From Seminavis robusta (Eukaryota > Bacillariophyta > Bacillariophyceae > Naviculales > Naviculaceae), in the NCBI GenBank assembly GCA_903772945.1, contig CAICTM010000846.1, positions 1 to 45,580 on the forward strand: a DNA stretch of 45,580 nt. Reading direction: 5' to 3'. The position numbers and the translations under genes were made by a program. Shown piece after piece: positions 1-9,249 of the stretch. The notes beneath the pieces were generated by a model. The model ran no database searches and had not been told where the DNA came from. It was given only the letters and a program-made list of their open reading frames with translations. Numbering within the stretch: position 1 is the first letter of the stretch; the number at the start of each line of letters is the position of its first letter.

Positions 1-1023
1 TCTTCTGGACTTGCCCTCAAATGCACTGCAGCAGACTCCTGCATCTTCGAACTTTGTTTTTGGGATGGGAATTTCCCAGGACCCTGGCCACACCCTGAAG
101 CCATGTGTTCCACTCCCACTAGCTAGCTAGCTTGGTGGTTGGGCCCCAAGGGGCCCAATCTTTATGGTTCAGAGCCCCCTGCGGGGGCTCAACCTTTATA
201 GTACTAGCTTAAAAAAATTTCCGAGTAGGAAGGCACCAATGCCAGTACAAGATGGGAAATAGGTCAAAAAGAGCTCCGTCTACCGGTAGAAAGAAGGCAA
301 CTCCCCAGAAAAAGACGGCGGTCAAGGAAGAACACATTGGAAGGAAGGTAGCTACCTGGTACAAGTACCAAAGAATTTTCAGGGGCAAAATGGTAGATGC
401 GGTCTAGGTCGTTGGCCCCATGCGCTGAACAGCCAGTATGATCCGATTCGTACAAAACATGCAGCAAAGGATGACGAAACATCGCTTGTGCTGGATTGTC
501 TTTTGAAAGAGGATGAAGCTCCCTAAACGCTGGAGATCGTCTAACTCTTTCCAGCAAGCTGCTGAGGCCCAGTGAACGCCTTTCACAGCCCAACCAAAAG
601 CAGTTCTGGCGACGGCTCCAACATGAACCAACAAGTGTGGTGTTCCCTCTCTTTTGTCAAGTGTCAATGCTAGTCGTTTTGAGGCAGGCAACGAATCGAT
701 CGAATGTCACCGTCACCTACTTTACTTGCAAACTTGAAAGAATATAAATGCACAGGTGTGTGCCCTTGGTGGCCCAACGAATTCCTACTAAGTAGTGTTT
801 AGCTTGTGTTTTTGCTTGTTCCTGTCCAGTTCCTTTTGGTAGCACTTTCATGCTAGAAGAAGCCCCTTGTAGTCTCCATGTATCAATGAATTTGAGCCAG
901 CTTCCGCCAACTCTTTGCCGCCACACATCAATATGAACCATGCGGCGGAAGAGCCGTCGTCTCCATTGCCAGGAACAAACTCCTTATGCAATAATCCTGT
1001 CTCCGAGGTTTCATGCTCAGTGC
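1..1023. other. Intergenic, no gene recognised
   Basis: All open frames here are short, lack recognisable motifs and overlap each other on the same strand. The one clear structure is a pair of GC-rich hairpins at 139-158 and 172-190, listed separately. A TACCGGTA palindrome sits at 281-288. The right part lies downstream of the secreted-protein gene, whose stop is at 1024, so it probably holds that gene's 3' UTR. Confidence 0.5.
139..199. repeat. Duplicated GC hairpin plus AAYCTTTAT module
   Basis: Two inverted repeats follow each other. The first has 9-bp arms TTGGGCCCC/GGGGCCCAA around AA (139-158). The second has 8-bp arms GAGCCCCC/GGGGGCTC around TGC (172-190). Each is followed by nearly the same nonamer, AATCTTTAT at 157-165 and AACCTTTAT at 191-199. 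This looks like one module duplicated and diverged. Its function is unknown; a structured transcript end or a fragment of a small repeat are both possible. Confidence 0.55.
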
Positions 1024-1950
1024 TTATAATCCTTTTGGCGCCAGTCGCCTCTTCCTTCTGTTCCTGCCTCCCTTGTTCTTTCCCTTGTTGCCTTTCTTGT
1101 CGTCTTTATCTTTGCCATTGTCATTTCCATTGCCATTTTCATTGCCATCGCTAGCTGGGAGTGCTTCTTCTTGAACAGGAGCCGCATTCCCATTCGGGCC
1201 GCTGACGATGACAAGACCCGCACCATTCGTCGCTGTGTCAGGACCTGAACCAGAAGTAGCAAGAACGTTAGTCACTGGATAAGCTGTAACGGGGGGAGCT
1301 GAAACCGGAGGCGCTGTGACAGGGGGTGCTGTGACCGGAGGCGCGGTGATTGGAGGCGCTGTGACCGCGATTAATGAAACAGGAGGTGGACTGTTAGGTG
1401 CAGGGGTCGCCGGCACTGGTGGCATGGTTATGGGAGGCGCAGAAATCGGCGGCACGGAAACCGGAGGAGCAGAAATAGGTGGCAGAGTGATGGAAGGAGG
1501 AACCACGATCGGGGGCGCTGAAAATGGAGTAAAAGAAATAACAACCTCACTAGCCTCACCTGCAGGGGTTTCCTCGACTACTGAACTTCCTCCATTTGGA
1601 ACCGTTGCTGATTCGCTGGTATCGGCACCGGTATCTCCTTGGCTCAAGGTGTCGTTGGCCAAGTCGATGACGAAGACGAGCGCTTCCAGCATTGTCTCCC
1701 CAAAGTCCATGTCACCAAGGTTCAGATTGAAAAAGAGTAGTTTGCGTTGATGAGCAGATCCAACCTCATATCTTTCAAAGAGGGACATCACTTCCTTTTG
1801 GGCCTCGGATGGGGACATCTGTAGACTATCGAGACTCTTCAGCTCCCGGACAAAGTCATCGCGATAGTCGTCAACGGGACGTTTAGCAGTTCCTGCATTG
1901 ACACTGAGAGCCACTAGGGCGATAAGAACAGCGAGGTAGAAGCTCTTCAT
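1024..1950 (-). CDS. Secreted proline-repeat protein with RXL motif
   Basis: Encodes 308 aa from the ATG at 1950; the frame is open five codons further up but without an ATG. Residues 1-19 form a clear signal peptide with a hydrophobic core LAVLIALVAL. VRELK follows at residues 34-38, with REL matching the RXL processing motif known from diatom silaffin-type proteins. Residues about 40-105 are ordered-looking and probably helical. Residues about 145-227 are a proline repeat with PP roughly every five residues (SAPPV, TAPPV). The tail is rich in Asn, Gly, Asp and Lys and ends in a strongly basic stretch with RNRRKRR. The protein probably enters the secretory route and may be part of the cell wall or silica deposition vesicle; that role is inferred from composition and motif, not homology. 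The gene 750 bp upstream shares its N-terminal layout. No intron is evident. Confidence 0.75.
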   Translation of the reverse strand: MKSFYLAVLIALVALSVNAGTAKRPVDDYRDDFVRELKSLDSLQMSPSEAQKEVMSLFERYEVGSAHQRKLLFFNLNLGDMDFGETMLEALVFVIDLANDTLSQGDTGADTSESATVPNGGSSVVEETPAGEASEVVISFTPFSAPPIVVPPSITLPPISAPPVSVPPISAPPITMPPVPATPAPNSPPPVSLIAVTAPPITAPPVTAPPVTAPPVSAPPVTAYPVTNVLATSGSGPDTATNGAGLVIVSGPNGNAAPVQEEALPASDGNENGNGNDNGKDKDDKKGNKGKNKGGRNRRKRRLAPKGL

Positions 1951-2701
1951 GGTTACGCGATGCAATCAAAGAAAAATGACCTGAACAGAAGCCGAACCTT
2001 CAGAACAGCTTTCCCCAAGGCCAAAGATCCACCATGATGGTTTGGCACGATCGATCGATCCCTGTCCACAACGCCTCTATCAAGTAGATAGATTACGTCC
2101 TTCGACTACTTCGTACTTTTGAATGCAATCGGCCTTAGTATTGGTGCGCTCAAGGATCCAAACGGCAGATGCACATTCGCACTGTCCCATTGTCGGACAC
2201 TGGTTCAGCAACCTAACTGTGAGTAACTTTTGTCGGCGTGCGCGAAGGAGGTCTCATCATGTCCAACTCGACTGAGTCGAGTCGAGTGACGAGTCCAGAT
2301 CACCCACTCCCGCGCTTGTCCTCGTTTTCTAGTAGGTCCTCGTCACCTGCACCGTTAGGTTGTGCAAATCTACCATAGAGCAAACTACCGTAGCTACAGT
2401 GGGAGACAGCTACAGCTACGGTAGCACCGTATCCACATAGTGAGAGGTAGCTACAGTGTAGTAGACAGTGATTTCTGCTTTGCTGGGCTGTTTACATGTA
2501 CATTATTTATCCTCTAACCACAACGCACCAGAGCCCATCGCAGCTGTCCAACTAAACACCTTGACTTCAAACAGCCTTCCCCAAGACTCCAATTACCACG
2601 ACGCTACGTAGCCAGCAATAATAACCACAACAACTCCAAAACTTCTCAATTCCAGTCATGCCTTACGGGCAGCAGATACTTGTTTTGTTCTCCGCGAAGA
2701 C
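1951..2701. other. Intergenic spacer with inverted repeat
   Basis: Presumed promoter of the 308-aa secreted protein and 3' region of the 184-aa one. It contains GATCGATCGATC near 2049, a near palindrome ACTCGACTGAGTCGAGT near 2266, and an 11-bp inverted repeat CTACCGTAGCT (2385-2395) / AGCTACGGTAG (2414-2424). The 8-mer AGCTACAG recurs near 2392, 2409 and 2448. No coding frame is convincing. Confidence 0.5.
2385..2424. repeat. 11-bp inverted repeat
   Basis: CTACCGTAGCT and AGCTACGGTAG are exact reverse complements separated by 18 bp. The site lies between the two secreted-protein genes, about 435 bp upstream of the start of the 308-aa gene. It could be a cruciform, a regulatory dyad or a relic of a small element. 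Confidence 0.5.
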
Positions 2702-3256
2702 TCAGTCTCCCTTTCTCTTTCCTCTGACTTTGGTCTCGCTATTCTTCTTGTTAGACTCCTTTTCATCTTTACCATCGTTCACTTTATCCTTCCCTTTTCC
2801 GGATCCGTTGCCGTCTGTATCCGTGTCAGTTGAGTTGTCATCTTCTGTTTTGCCTTGCTTGTCAGCCTTTCCGCCACCTTTGCCGGCATTGGCATCCGTG
2901 TCGTCCTCGTCGCCCTCGTCTTTCTTCTTCTGGCCCTTGATCTTTCCTCCAGATCCTTCAGGGGCGTCCTCGTCAGCAGAATCTTGATCGTCTTTCTTCT
3001 TGCCCTTGATCTTCGCTCCTTTAGGAATGCCAGGGTCTTGTTTCTTGCCCTTCCTTTTGCCTCCATCCGACATGGCTTCTTCGTCATGGTCGTCACTACT
3101 GTCACCAGGAAGTGGATCCTCACCCTCGCCCTTGGAACCTTTCTTGAGCTCTCTGACGTGCTTACCGGTACGAACTGCGGCCGTTTCGTTGGCGGTGGCC
3201 GCAACGAAAGAAAGCAGAACCACGAGAGCAGCCAGTTGATGAATGGAGGGACGCAT
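2702..3256 (-). CDS. Secreted Lys/Asp-rich protein with RXL motif
   Basis: Encodes 184 aa from the ATG at 3256, chosen because it starts a signal peptide (hydrophobic core LAALVVLLSFVAA, residues 8-20). The frame stays open 30 codons upstream without helping the signal. VRELK occupies residues 34-38, the same place as in the downstream 308-aa protein, and REL fits the RXL motif. The mature part is almost entirely Lys, Asp, Glu, Gly and Ser. It contains repeated lysine clusters (KGKK, KIKGKKKDD, KIKGQKKKDE) alternating with acidic serine-rich stretches. Alternating clustered lysines and acidic residues are typical of silaffins and related diatom biosilica proteins, which are recognised by composition rather than alignment. 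Biomineralisation is therefore a reasonable but untested guess. A generic secreted or mucin-like protein is the alternative. Confidence 0.72.
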   Translation of the reverse strand: MRPSIHQLAALVVLLSFVAATANETAAVRTGKHVRELKKGSKGEGEDPLPGDSSDDHDEEAMSDGGKRKGKKQDPGIPKGAKIKGKKKDDQDSADEDAPEGSGGKIKGQKKKDEGDEDDTDANAGKGGGKADKQGKTEDDNSTDTDTDGNGSGKGKDKVNDGKDEKESNKKNSETKVRGKRKGD

Positions 3257-3671
3257 CCTTTGGATATGGAAGTATGAATCCGATAGAAGCTTGTGTCGAG
3301 AAAGAACCCTTGATACGATGTCCAAAGTTTCAAATTTATGGAACATTCAGCTTGCTTGCAAGACGCGAAGGAAAGAGGAACAACGACGCAATCGAAGGTT
3401 TCATCGCTTTCGGAACCTCATCGCTGGATTATCGTTTTGCAACGAACTTTGTCTGCCTATCACTCCTCGCAGAACTGACTTGCTTGTGGTCTGTTGGTAA
3501 TTGAAGGGCGACTCTATACCGGCTTGTTTGCAAGGTTTTGTGTGTCTGTATTGTGTGTGCACATGCATAGGGAATTGCCGGGCAAGAAAGAGTAAAGTGG
3601 GACACCGTCGTGGAAACATATCCACGGTCACAGGTCACGCGTCGGAAAGCCTTTTCAAAAGGAGCCGATCC
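3257..3671. other. Intergenic, upstream of secreted-protein gene
   Basis: Contains the presumed promoter of the 184-aa secreted protein. Several short frames cross it on both strands, but none has a motif, a good start context or a matching partner. It ends exactly at the left LTR of the Copia element. Confidence 0.45.
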
Positions 3672-3847
3672 TGTTGATCCAGGCTGGGGCCCAGTGAAGA
3701 ATTAGTTAGTAAAGATTTGTTATTAACAATTATGAGCTAAGTTCTTGGTGGATGTCCCTGGCTGGAGCACACAGGCCAGCTGGGGAGTGCCTACTCTAAC
3801 AGCTCCTAACGGCTAGTAATTCATGCATTGCTGGCTTGCTGACATCA
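3672..3847 (-). repeat. Copia 3' LTR
   Basis: The 176-bp sequence appears identical to 14470-14645 on reading; the match continues six bases further, to 3853. It begins TGTTGATCC and ends GACATCA on the plus strand. The stop codon closing the RNase H frame uses the first bases of the LTR. Confidence 0.85.
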
Positions 3848-4714
3848 TGATTGGCTGCCATTGCTTAGATAAAAGTAGCCTCCAGCTCGTGATCGTGCTT
3901 TGGGGGCTGAGAGGTAGGAGGCATCAGAGTGGAGATGGAGGATCATGTCACTCCTGCAGTATCGTAGGACTGCGTCTGGATGGGTGGCTGCATAGTTTAG
4001 CAGCATGACGGTGGCTTCGAGTGTTTTCTCGGTTCCTTTGGTCTGTTCTGCGGCAATGTCGCCTAACGCCATTAACATAGTGCAGTCTACTGCTCTTGCA
4101 TAGTATAGGAGTACGCCGACTACTTCCTGGATGTGTTTTATTCCGGATGGGGGTAGTGGCTTGGATTTGTCTTCCGGTTCCGTGTATTGAATCGGTTGGC
4201 CATACTGGGGCACATTCCATTTGTGGGGAGCATGCTGTGGTCGTTCCGGTTGACTGTGGTTGAATCGCAGTAATGCGCGTTTGACATAGCCTGGCATTGA
4301 TAGGTCTACTGTGTTTTGTTGGTAAGCCCATTTCAAGTGGATGCCACAGTAGAGCTCTCCGTTCCAATCGGTCGTGATCTTGTAGGCTGCTGCGAGGGTG
4401 TCTATTAGGTGCATTGCATGCTCTTTGCCGACATATTTGACTCCGAAGTCGTCGACCACAAGGGTAAAGGCCACGGGTCGGTGGGAATGGCTGAATAGTC
4501 CATGTACATGCTTGGATTGGGTGTAACCGTGTTGGGAGAGATATGCGACTAGTTCATCATTCGCAATTCTGCCTGCCTGTGGAAGCCCGTACATGCCTCT
4601 GTTGATTTCAACCAAGACGGAGCCATTGTGTATGAGGTCGTGTAGTTGGTATTGTTCCAAGATTTCATCGGGAATGCATTCTACAGGGATTCTCGTGTAT
4701 TCCGGTCGGTCCAT
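3845..4714 (-). pseudogene. Copia reverse transcriptase C-part and RNase H
   Basis: This frame continues the polymerase after a frameshift near 4715, at the point where the family usually reads DIKDFY-(L)NTPM-RPEY. It contains the segment INRGMYGLPQAG and the catalytic box FTLVVDDFGVKYVG (V-V-D-D) of Copia reverse transcriptases. RNase H follows, with HLHSDASYLS. RNase H stops abruptly at SNGSQS where the LTR begins, so its distal part is missing. The only evident fault at the upstream join is the shift of reading frame. Confidence 0.8.
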
Positions 4715-6670
4715 GGGTGTGGGTAGAAGTCTTTGATATCGATGGGCATGAATCGCGCATCAGGGGTTGAGATGACGCTATTAAGATGCATCTTGACGGT
4801 GTTGAGCGATGCAGTCTTTGTACTGACATCGAAGGGGTATTCAATGCGATCGCCTCCAACAGTGAATCGCACTCGGCGGATCTCTGCTTTCTGTGGTCGG
4901 TCGTCACACACGACCCTTAGGTAGGTTGCTTTGCGTCCTGCTGGTAGGTCCATGTGTTTGATAAAGCGGATTGTTTCTGTTCCAGCAAGGCCGGTGGACT
5001 TTCTGCCTTTTGCCAATCGGCCGATCTCGTTGCAGCATGCGTTGATCCAGTGGTGGCCATCTGATGAGTTCTTAAGGACGCGGTAGTCCGAGAGGACACC
5101 AGTGTCTGGATTGACAGCCTTGTGGGCACTGTGTTCGGCATGCTGGGCGGTGTCGGACGGTGGTTGTTCTTTGTTCGGTGTTGTCGTGTTGGTCGCAATT
5201 GCTTTCTTTTTCGGTTTTCGTTTGCTACGTTGTTTTGCAGTTGCTTGATACGTGGGTGCTTGCTCTCCCACCCTCAGAACTGCGCCATTATCTGTCGGTT
5301 GACGGGGTTGGTGGAGTTTGTCGGTGGTGTCTGCTGAGTTCTCGGGCGTCAGTTGGCTGTGGAGTCGCTTGTCGAAGATGTGGGCGGGGTCCAGTAGGGT
5401 GGCTGCTTCGCTTTCGGTGAGTGTCTGCGAGGCTGGGTCGGTGTTTGTCTTGGTGAGGGCTGTTGCGATATCTCGAATGCCTCCGATTGCGAGGTCTAGG
5501 GGTGTTGGCAATGGCATCTGCAGCCGTTCTGGGAACCATGCTAGAGTGTCTGCCTTTCGTTCTCTTTGTGTATCCCAAATCCAGGTTCGAAAGCAGCGAT
5601 ATGCGTCGAGCTCTGGGCCTATGTACCAGCCATCTTTGCCTTTCGGAGCCCAGGAAGCTCTTTCGTGGGGCTTTTCGTGGACGACCACGTGGATGCCTGG
5701 AGGAGCGATGGGAGTGGCTTGGAAGTCGAACAGGCCGAAGACTTGTGCATGGGCTGACAACTGTGGATTGATGCGAGAGCCTCGCAAGTGGTTGAGCGTG
5801 ATTGTGCATTGTTGGATTAGGCGGTCCCAGAGGTGTACTAGTGGGAAGTTGGTGTCGGTTGTGCAAAGTCCTGCGATCAGGTGGCTCTTGTATGTCTGGA
5901 TGGCTCTTTCGGCGGCGTTGCGACGGTGGATGCCAGCTGGTGTCGTTTGTAACGCTATGCCAGATTCGTTGATATGATCGCGAAGGAGCTGGGAGCACTC
6001 ATTATCTAGCATATGAAGCTGTGGTCTCAATCCGGCACGTACAAGTTTGTTGTGAATCGTTGTCCATGCTTTGACATGCGACTGGGCTGATCGTGTTGGC
6101 ATTGGTTCTGCGTGAATGGAGTTGCTGCCATAATGATATAGGACAAAGAGGTAGTTGTTGCCGTTGCTGGACGGGATGAAGAAGTGACCTGTTTGGTCAG
6201 AGAATGATTTGCCAGTTGGTTGTAAGGTTGCTGCATAGCATGCGTGTTGTAGGCTGTGTGTTGTTGTATCTTCCTGTTCTGGGAACATGTCGAAGTCTTC
6301 AGGTAGAAGGGGGAGTGGTTCTGGTGGTGCCTTGGTTGATTGAATGCCTTGTCGTTGCTGGTTCATGTGGCCTTTGATGGTTGCCACAGAGTGTGGTGTA
6401 TGCTTGTTGAATGCTTCCAGAGTGAGTCCAGGCATGTTTATTATATATTTTTTCTTTAAAGCTGACTGTAAGGTCGAGGGCACCGGTGAGAATAGGGCTG
6501 CATGCGCAAAGGCTACCAAGTCTGCTGGTGTTGCTGTAGGGGTGGTTGCCATAAGATTGGCTTGATGTGTGGTATTGTTTAGCTGTATTTGCCATAAGTT
6601 GTTCGTGGTGATATTTCGTTGTCCTGTAAGGATGACATCTCCCATAAAGGAGATCAAGCATTCGTGTGCT
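4681..6670 (-). pseudogene. Copia integrase and start of reverse transcriptase
   Basis: Residues early in this segment (GDVILTGQRN, then HSVATIKGHMNQQR) match the gag-pre-integrase part of diatom Copia elements. The integrase core follows, with SDQTGHF, MLDNECS and NAAERAIQTYK carrying the D, D and E catalytic residues. Further on come the C-terminal integrase motif KGKDGWYIGP, a variable Lys/Thr-rich linker, and the first part of reverse transcriptase up to IDIKDFY. The frame then runs out of register near 4715. At its 5' end it continues the protease frame once the LINE insertion is removed. Confidence 0.82.
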
Positions 6671-7016
6671 TACCACCAAGACAGGGCAGCTCTGGGTCAC
6701 CAACCTAGCCTCACTGCTCATCCAGCAGTGGTGGAACCTGTGGGAGGATCGAAATGCTGCCAGGCATGGCAAAGACAGGGAAGACCAGTGGAAGAAGAAG
6801 CACGAACAGCTTCAGCGGGAAGTGGAACTCATCTACGAGAAAGCGGATCTGATCCCAGCGGAGCTGGTTGATTTTATCTTCAAGCGACCGCTGGAGGAGC
6901 AAATGGCAAAGGGCCCAGGCGACATCAAAGCGTGGCTTGCCACTTGGCTGCCCGTCGTCGACAAGGCACTCAGGGACGAACATACACGCACAATGCAGAG
7001 CAATGACACAGGGTAA
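6671..7016 (+). pseudogene. LINE polymerase C-terminal fragment
   Basis: About 114 aa remain. The segment LWEDRNAARHGKD, preceded by two tryptophans, matches the conserved W..LW..RN...HG pattern found near the C-terminus of many LINE polymerases in algae and oomycetes. A charged, helical stretch follows (KKKHEQLQREVELIYEKAD). Everything upstream, including endonuclease and catalytic reverse transcriptase, is absent because of 5' truncation. The family was assigned by pattern memory; a search against LINE libraries would settle it. Confidence 0.6.
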
Positions 7017-7251
7017 CTATGCACAGAGGGGGTCTTACCGTAGAAATAGATGGCAATCCAGCCAAGGGTAGCTAGTTAGTCGTACAGCACCCTCCGGAGT
7101 TTTGTTAAATTTCTCCGGTGGGGGGCTTACACTAGGCCCATCCTAAGTGGGCGCACTTGTGCGCCTGAGGTATATGGGTTCGTCACGGCACCGTTCAGCG
7201 GATCGTCTGACGAGGTGTAGCCTTTAAAATAAAATCTCGTTATTTTTTTTT
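6671..7251 (+). mobile_element. 5'-truncated LINE fragment
   Basis: The insert is flanked by a 16-bp target duplication CAAGCATTCGTGTGCT (6655-6670 and 7252-7267), a length typical of target-primed reverse transcription. It carries the C-terminal end of a LINE polymerase (to the stop at 7016). About 235 bp of 3' UTR follows and ends in AAAATAAAATCTCGTTA plus a T run. The UTR holds two hairpins: CCGGAG/CTCCGG (7094-7118) and GGCGCAC/GTGCGCC around TT (7150-7165). It lies opposite in orientation to the Copia host and splits its polymerase frame. Confidence 0.82.
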
Positions 7252-7267
7252 CAAGCATTCGTGTGCT

Positions 7268-7767
7268 CGAAAGATTGCTTCACATCCTGCGTCGCATAGG
7301 TTGCCGATTGACAGGAGAGAGGTTGCTCCTAAGGAGGGAAATAGATACGCTTTTGTGGCTGCTTTCGGAAGATTGGGTAGATCCAGATGGCACGTATGAG
7401 TGGATAGGATGATGGAGTTATCGGGAAGTGTGACTCGTATGGGGTTTTCGTCTAGACGGATGTCTGTAATGTTTTCATTGTTGATGGCTATAAAGTCCGT
7501 GGATAGAAAGTGTCCTGTGCTGCCTGTATCTGCAACGAGTGGACTTTCTTCATGTTCGGGCTGTGCTGCTTCAACTATGGGTGCTGTCGGGGGACCATTC
7601 ATTTGTATTTTTTCTGTTAATTCCTTATCTATAAGTGGTTGCTTAAACGCTACTCGAGATTTTGTTGTTGTTGTTGTTCTTAATACGGATGCAAATGGCT
7701 CCCTTCGGGCTCAAGTCTGTCCATTGGGTTGCTGATTCTCCTCGTTTTCCCTGCTTTGACGCTGGGG
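7268..7767 (-). pseudogene. Copia gag-pol linker and protease
   Basis: Contains the aspartic protease signature LVADTGSTGHFLS with catalytic D-T-G-S, followed by SLLSIGNLCDAGCEAIF typical of the Copia protease end. The frame is continuous with the zinc-knuckle part of gag across the gypsy insertion, counting the 4-bp duplication once. It is interrupted only by one TGA at 7713-7711, between gag and protease. At the other end it continues into integrase across the LINE insertion. Confidence 0.8.
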
Positions 7768-7771
7768 CTTG

Positions 7772-8199
7772 TGCAATACACGGCTCTAAGCCTTATTCGC
7801 GACTCGATCCTAGATAGGGTTTGAGTTCGACTCATGACTGAGTCTCTCGTGAATAGTCATTTGAGACAGGGTTCTCAATGACCGCGCTAGTCATACTAGG
7901 TTGATGATGAAACATCGCTCTAGATATTTAGCTAGCGTGGAGTACTTCCACGCTACTAGATCCAAGCTAGACAAACCTTCCACGCGTTCCGTTTTAGGAT
8001 CGTGGAAAGACGTAGGATTACCACCACAACCTACTCTATCACACTTTACAGTCTCCCGCGGGAAGCCAGATCTACGATCCCTTGATGATGATCTCTCTCG
8101 TTGATTAGTTTTCATAGCTTTCTAATCTCTCTCATAACTTTCATTCTCTCAAACTCAAAACACTCGAAAGATCTTTACACTAGCTTTTAGCGTAGTGCA
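7772..8199 (+). repeat. Gypsy 5' LTR
   Basis: 428 bp, TG...CA ends, starting TGCAATACAC. It differs from the 3' copy almost only by one- to three-base indels. It contains a short inverted repeat GCGTGGAGTACTTCCACGC near 7935. Confidence 0.88.
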
Positions 8200-8251
8200 T
8201 TTTGTTAACAAACACAATAGCTTTCAGCTACCCTCAAGCTATTCCTTCACC

Positions 8252-8479
8252 ATGAAGATGGCTCAAGGAAAGCATGCGTTCCGCAACTTCGAAAAACGGT
8301 TGCGTGACAAACCCATTCCTCTTCTCGTCGACAAGGACGAAGAAAACGAGATCGACGATACTCGTACAACCACTTGCAAACTTCGCAACCATGTTGCCAA
8401 GCGCAAATCAGAAAACTCTGACAATGAGGACAACTCCTCTATCGATTTCAATCACTTGGATGGAGAAATCTCTATCTGA
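8252..8479 (+). CDS. Small charged ORF at gypsy gag position
   Basis: 75 aa starting MKMAQGKHAF, rich in Lys, Arg, Asp and Glu, located just after the 5' LTR where gag is expected. No zinc knuckle or capsid motif is visible. It may be the remains of gag after frameshifts or internal deletion; the following 130 bp contain stops in all frames. Confidence 0.35.
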   Translation: MKMAQGKHAFRNFEKRLRDKPIPLLVDKDEENEIDDTRTTTCKLRNHVAKRKSENSDNEDNSSIDFNHLDGEISI

Positions 8480-8607
8480 GGATTAGGCTAGGATGATGAC
8501 TCAACGGAACCATGTTCCGATTTCTCATACCAAAGTGATGAAGATATCTCACTAACTAGTAAACAAGAATTGTTTGCAACTGATGAACTCTACGGCAAAT
8601 TAGATGA

Positions 8608-8990
8608 TTGCCTAGAGCTGCTCAACTAGACTCTGATGATCTATTTAGCATCGTTAACCTCGTCCGTGGCCAACCACCTCGTAAACGTCGCAAGACAAGA
8701 GACCTCAAACCCATCGTCTATGTTAGATTTAACAAACGAGAAAAAGGGAAACCAAAACCCGTTACACTCCATTGCTTACTGGATACAGAGACATCCGGAA
8801 CCTTGATTGCTCAACCTCATGCTAAGAATTACGCATGAAGGATCTTGGGGGGTCCAAACGATGTGGACTACCCCTGCAGGAGAATTAAACACCAGCACGA
8901 AGTGCAAAGGTGCATTTATGATTCCTGAATTCACGAAGATAGAATTATCGAGTGGGATTTACACGTCACCAAGAGCTTGGGGGCGTATGA
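8608..8990 (+). pseudogene. Gypsy protease-like region
   Basis: The segment VTLHCLLDTETSGTLIAQPH resembles the start of a retropepsin (hydrophobic-hydrophobic-D-T-G-S/T-S), but with Glu where Gly is expected. The frame ends at 8838 and the sequence continues in another frame, so the domain is broken. Confidence 0.5.
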
Positions 8991-9249
8991 CATGATCATA
9001 GGTCGAGACATTCTCTCTGATCTAGGATTCAAGTTCGATTTCACTACCATGTCAGTGGAATGGACGGCGCATCTATTCCTATGAAAGACAGCGACACCAA
9101 TGAAGAGGAGAACTTCTTCATTCCTGATCCTACGCTGATGAGCAGTGCAGATGTCTCAAGAAGATCTTGATGCGAAATACGAACAAGCTGACTTAAGGCA
9201 GGTTTGCCAAAGTCAAGATCAGTTAAACACGGAAAGAGAAGGAACAGCT

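Noticed and set aside
1316..1750. Plus-strand Gly/Thr-rich frame (TGGAVTGGA repeats)
   Set aside because: It is the antisense of the proline repeat in the secreted-protein gene; repeat coding on one strand keeps the other open. No signal or start context.
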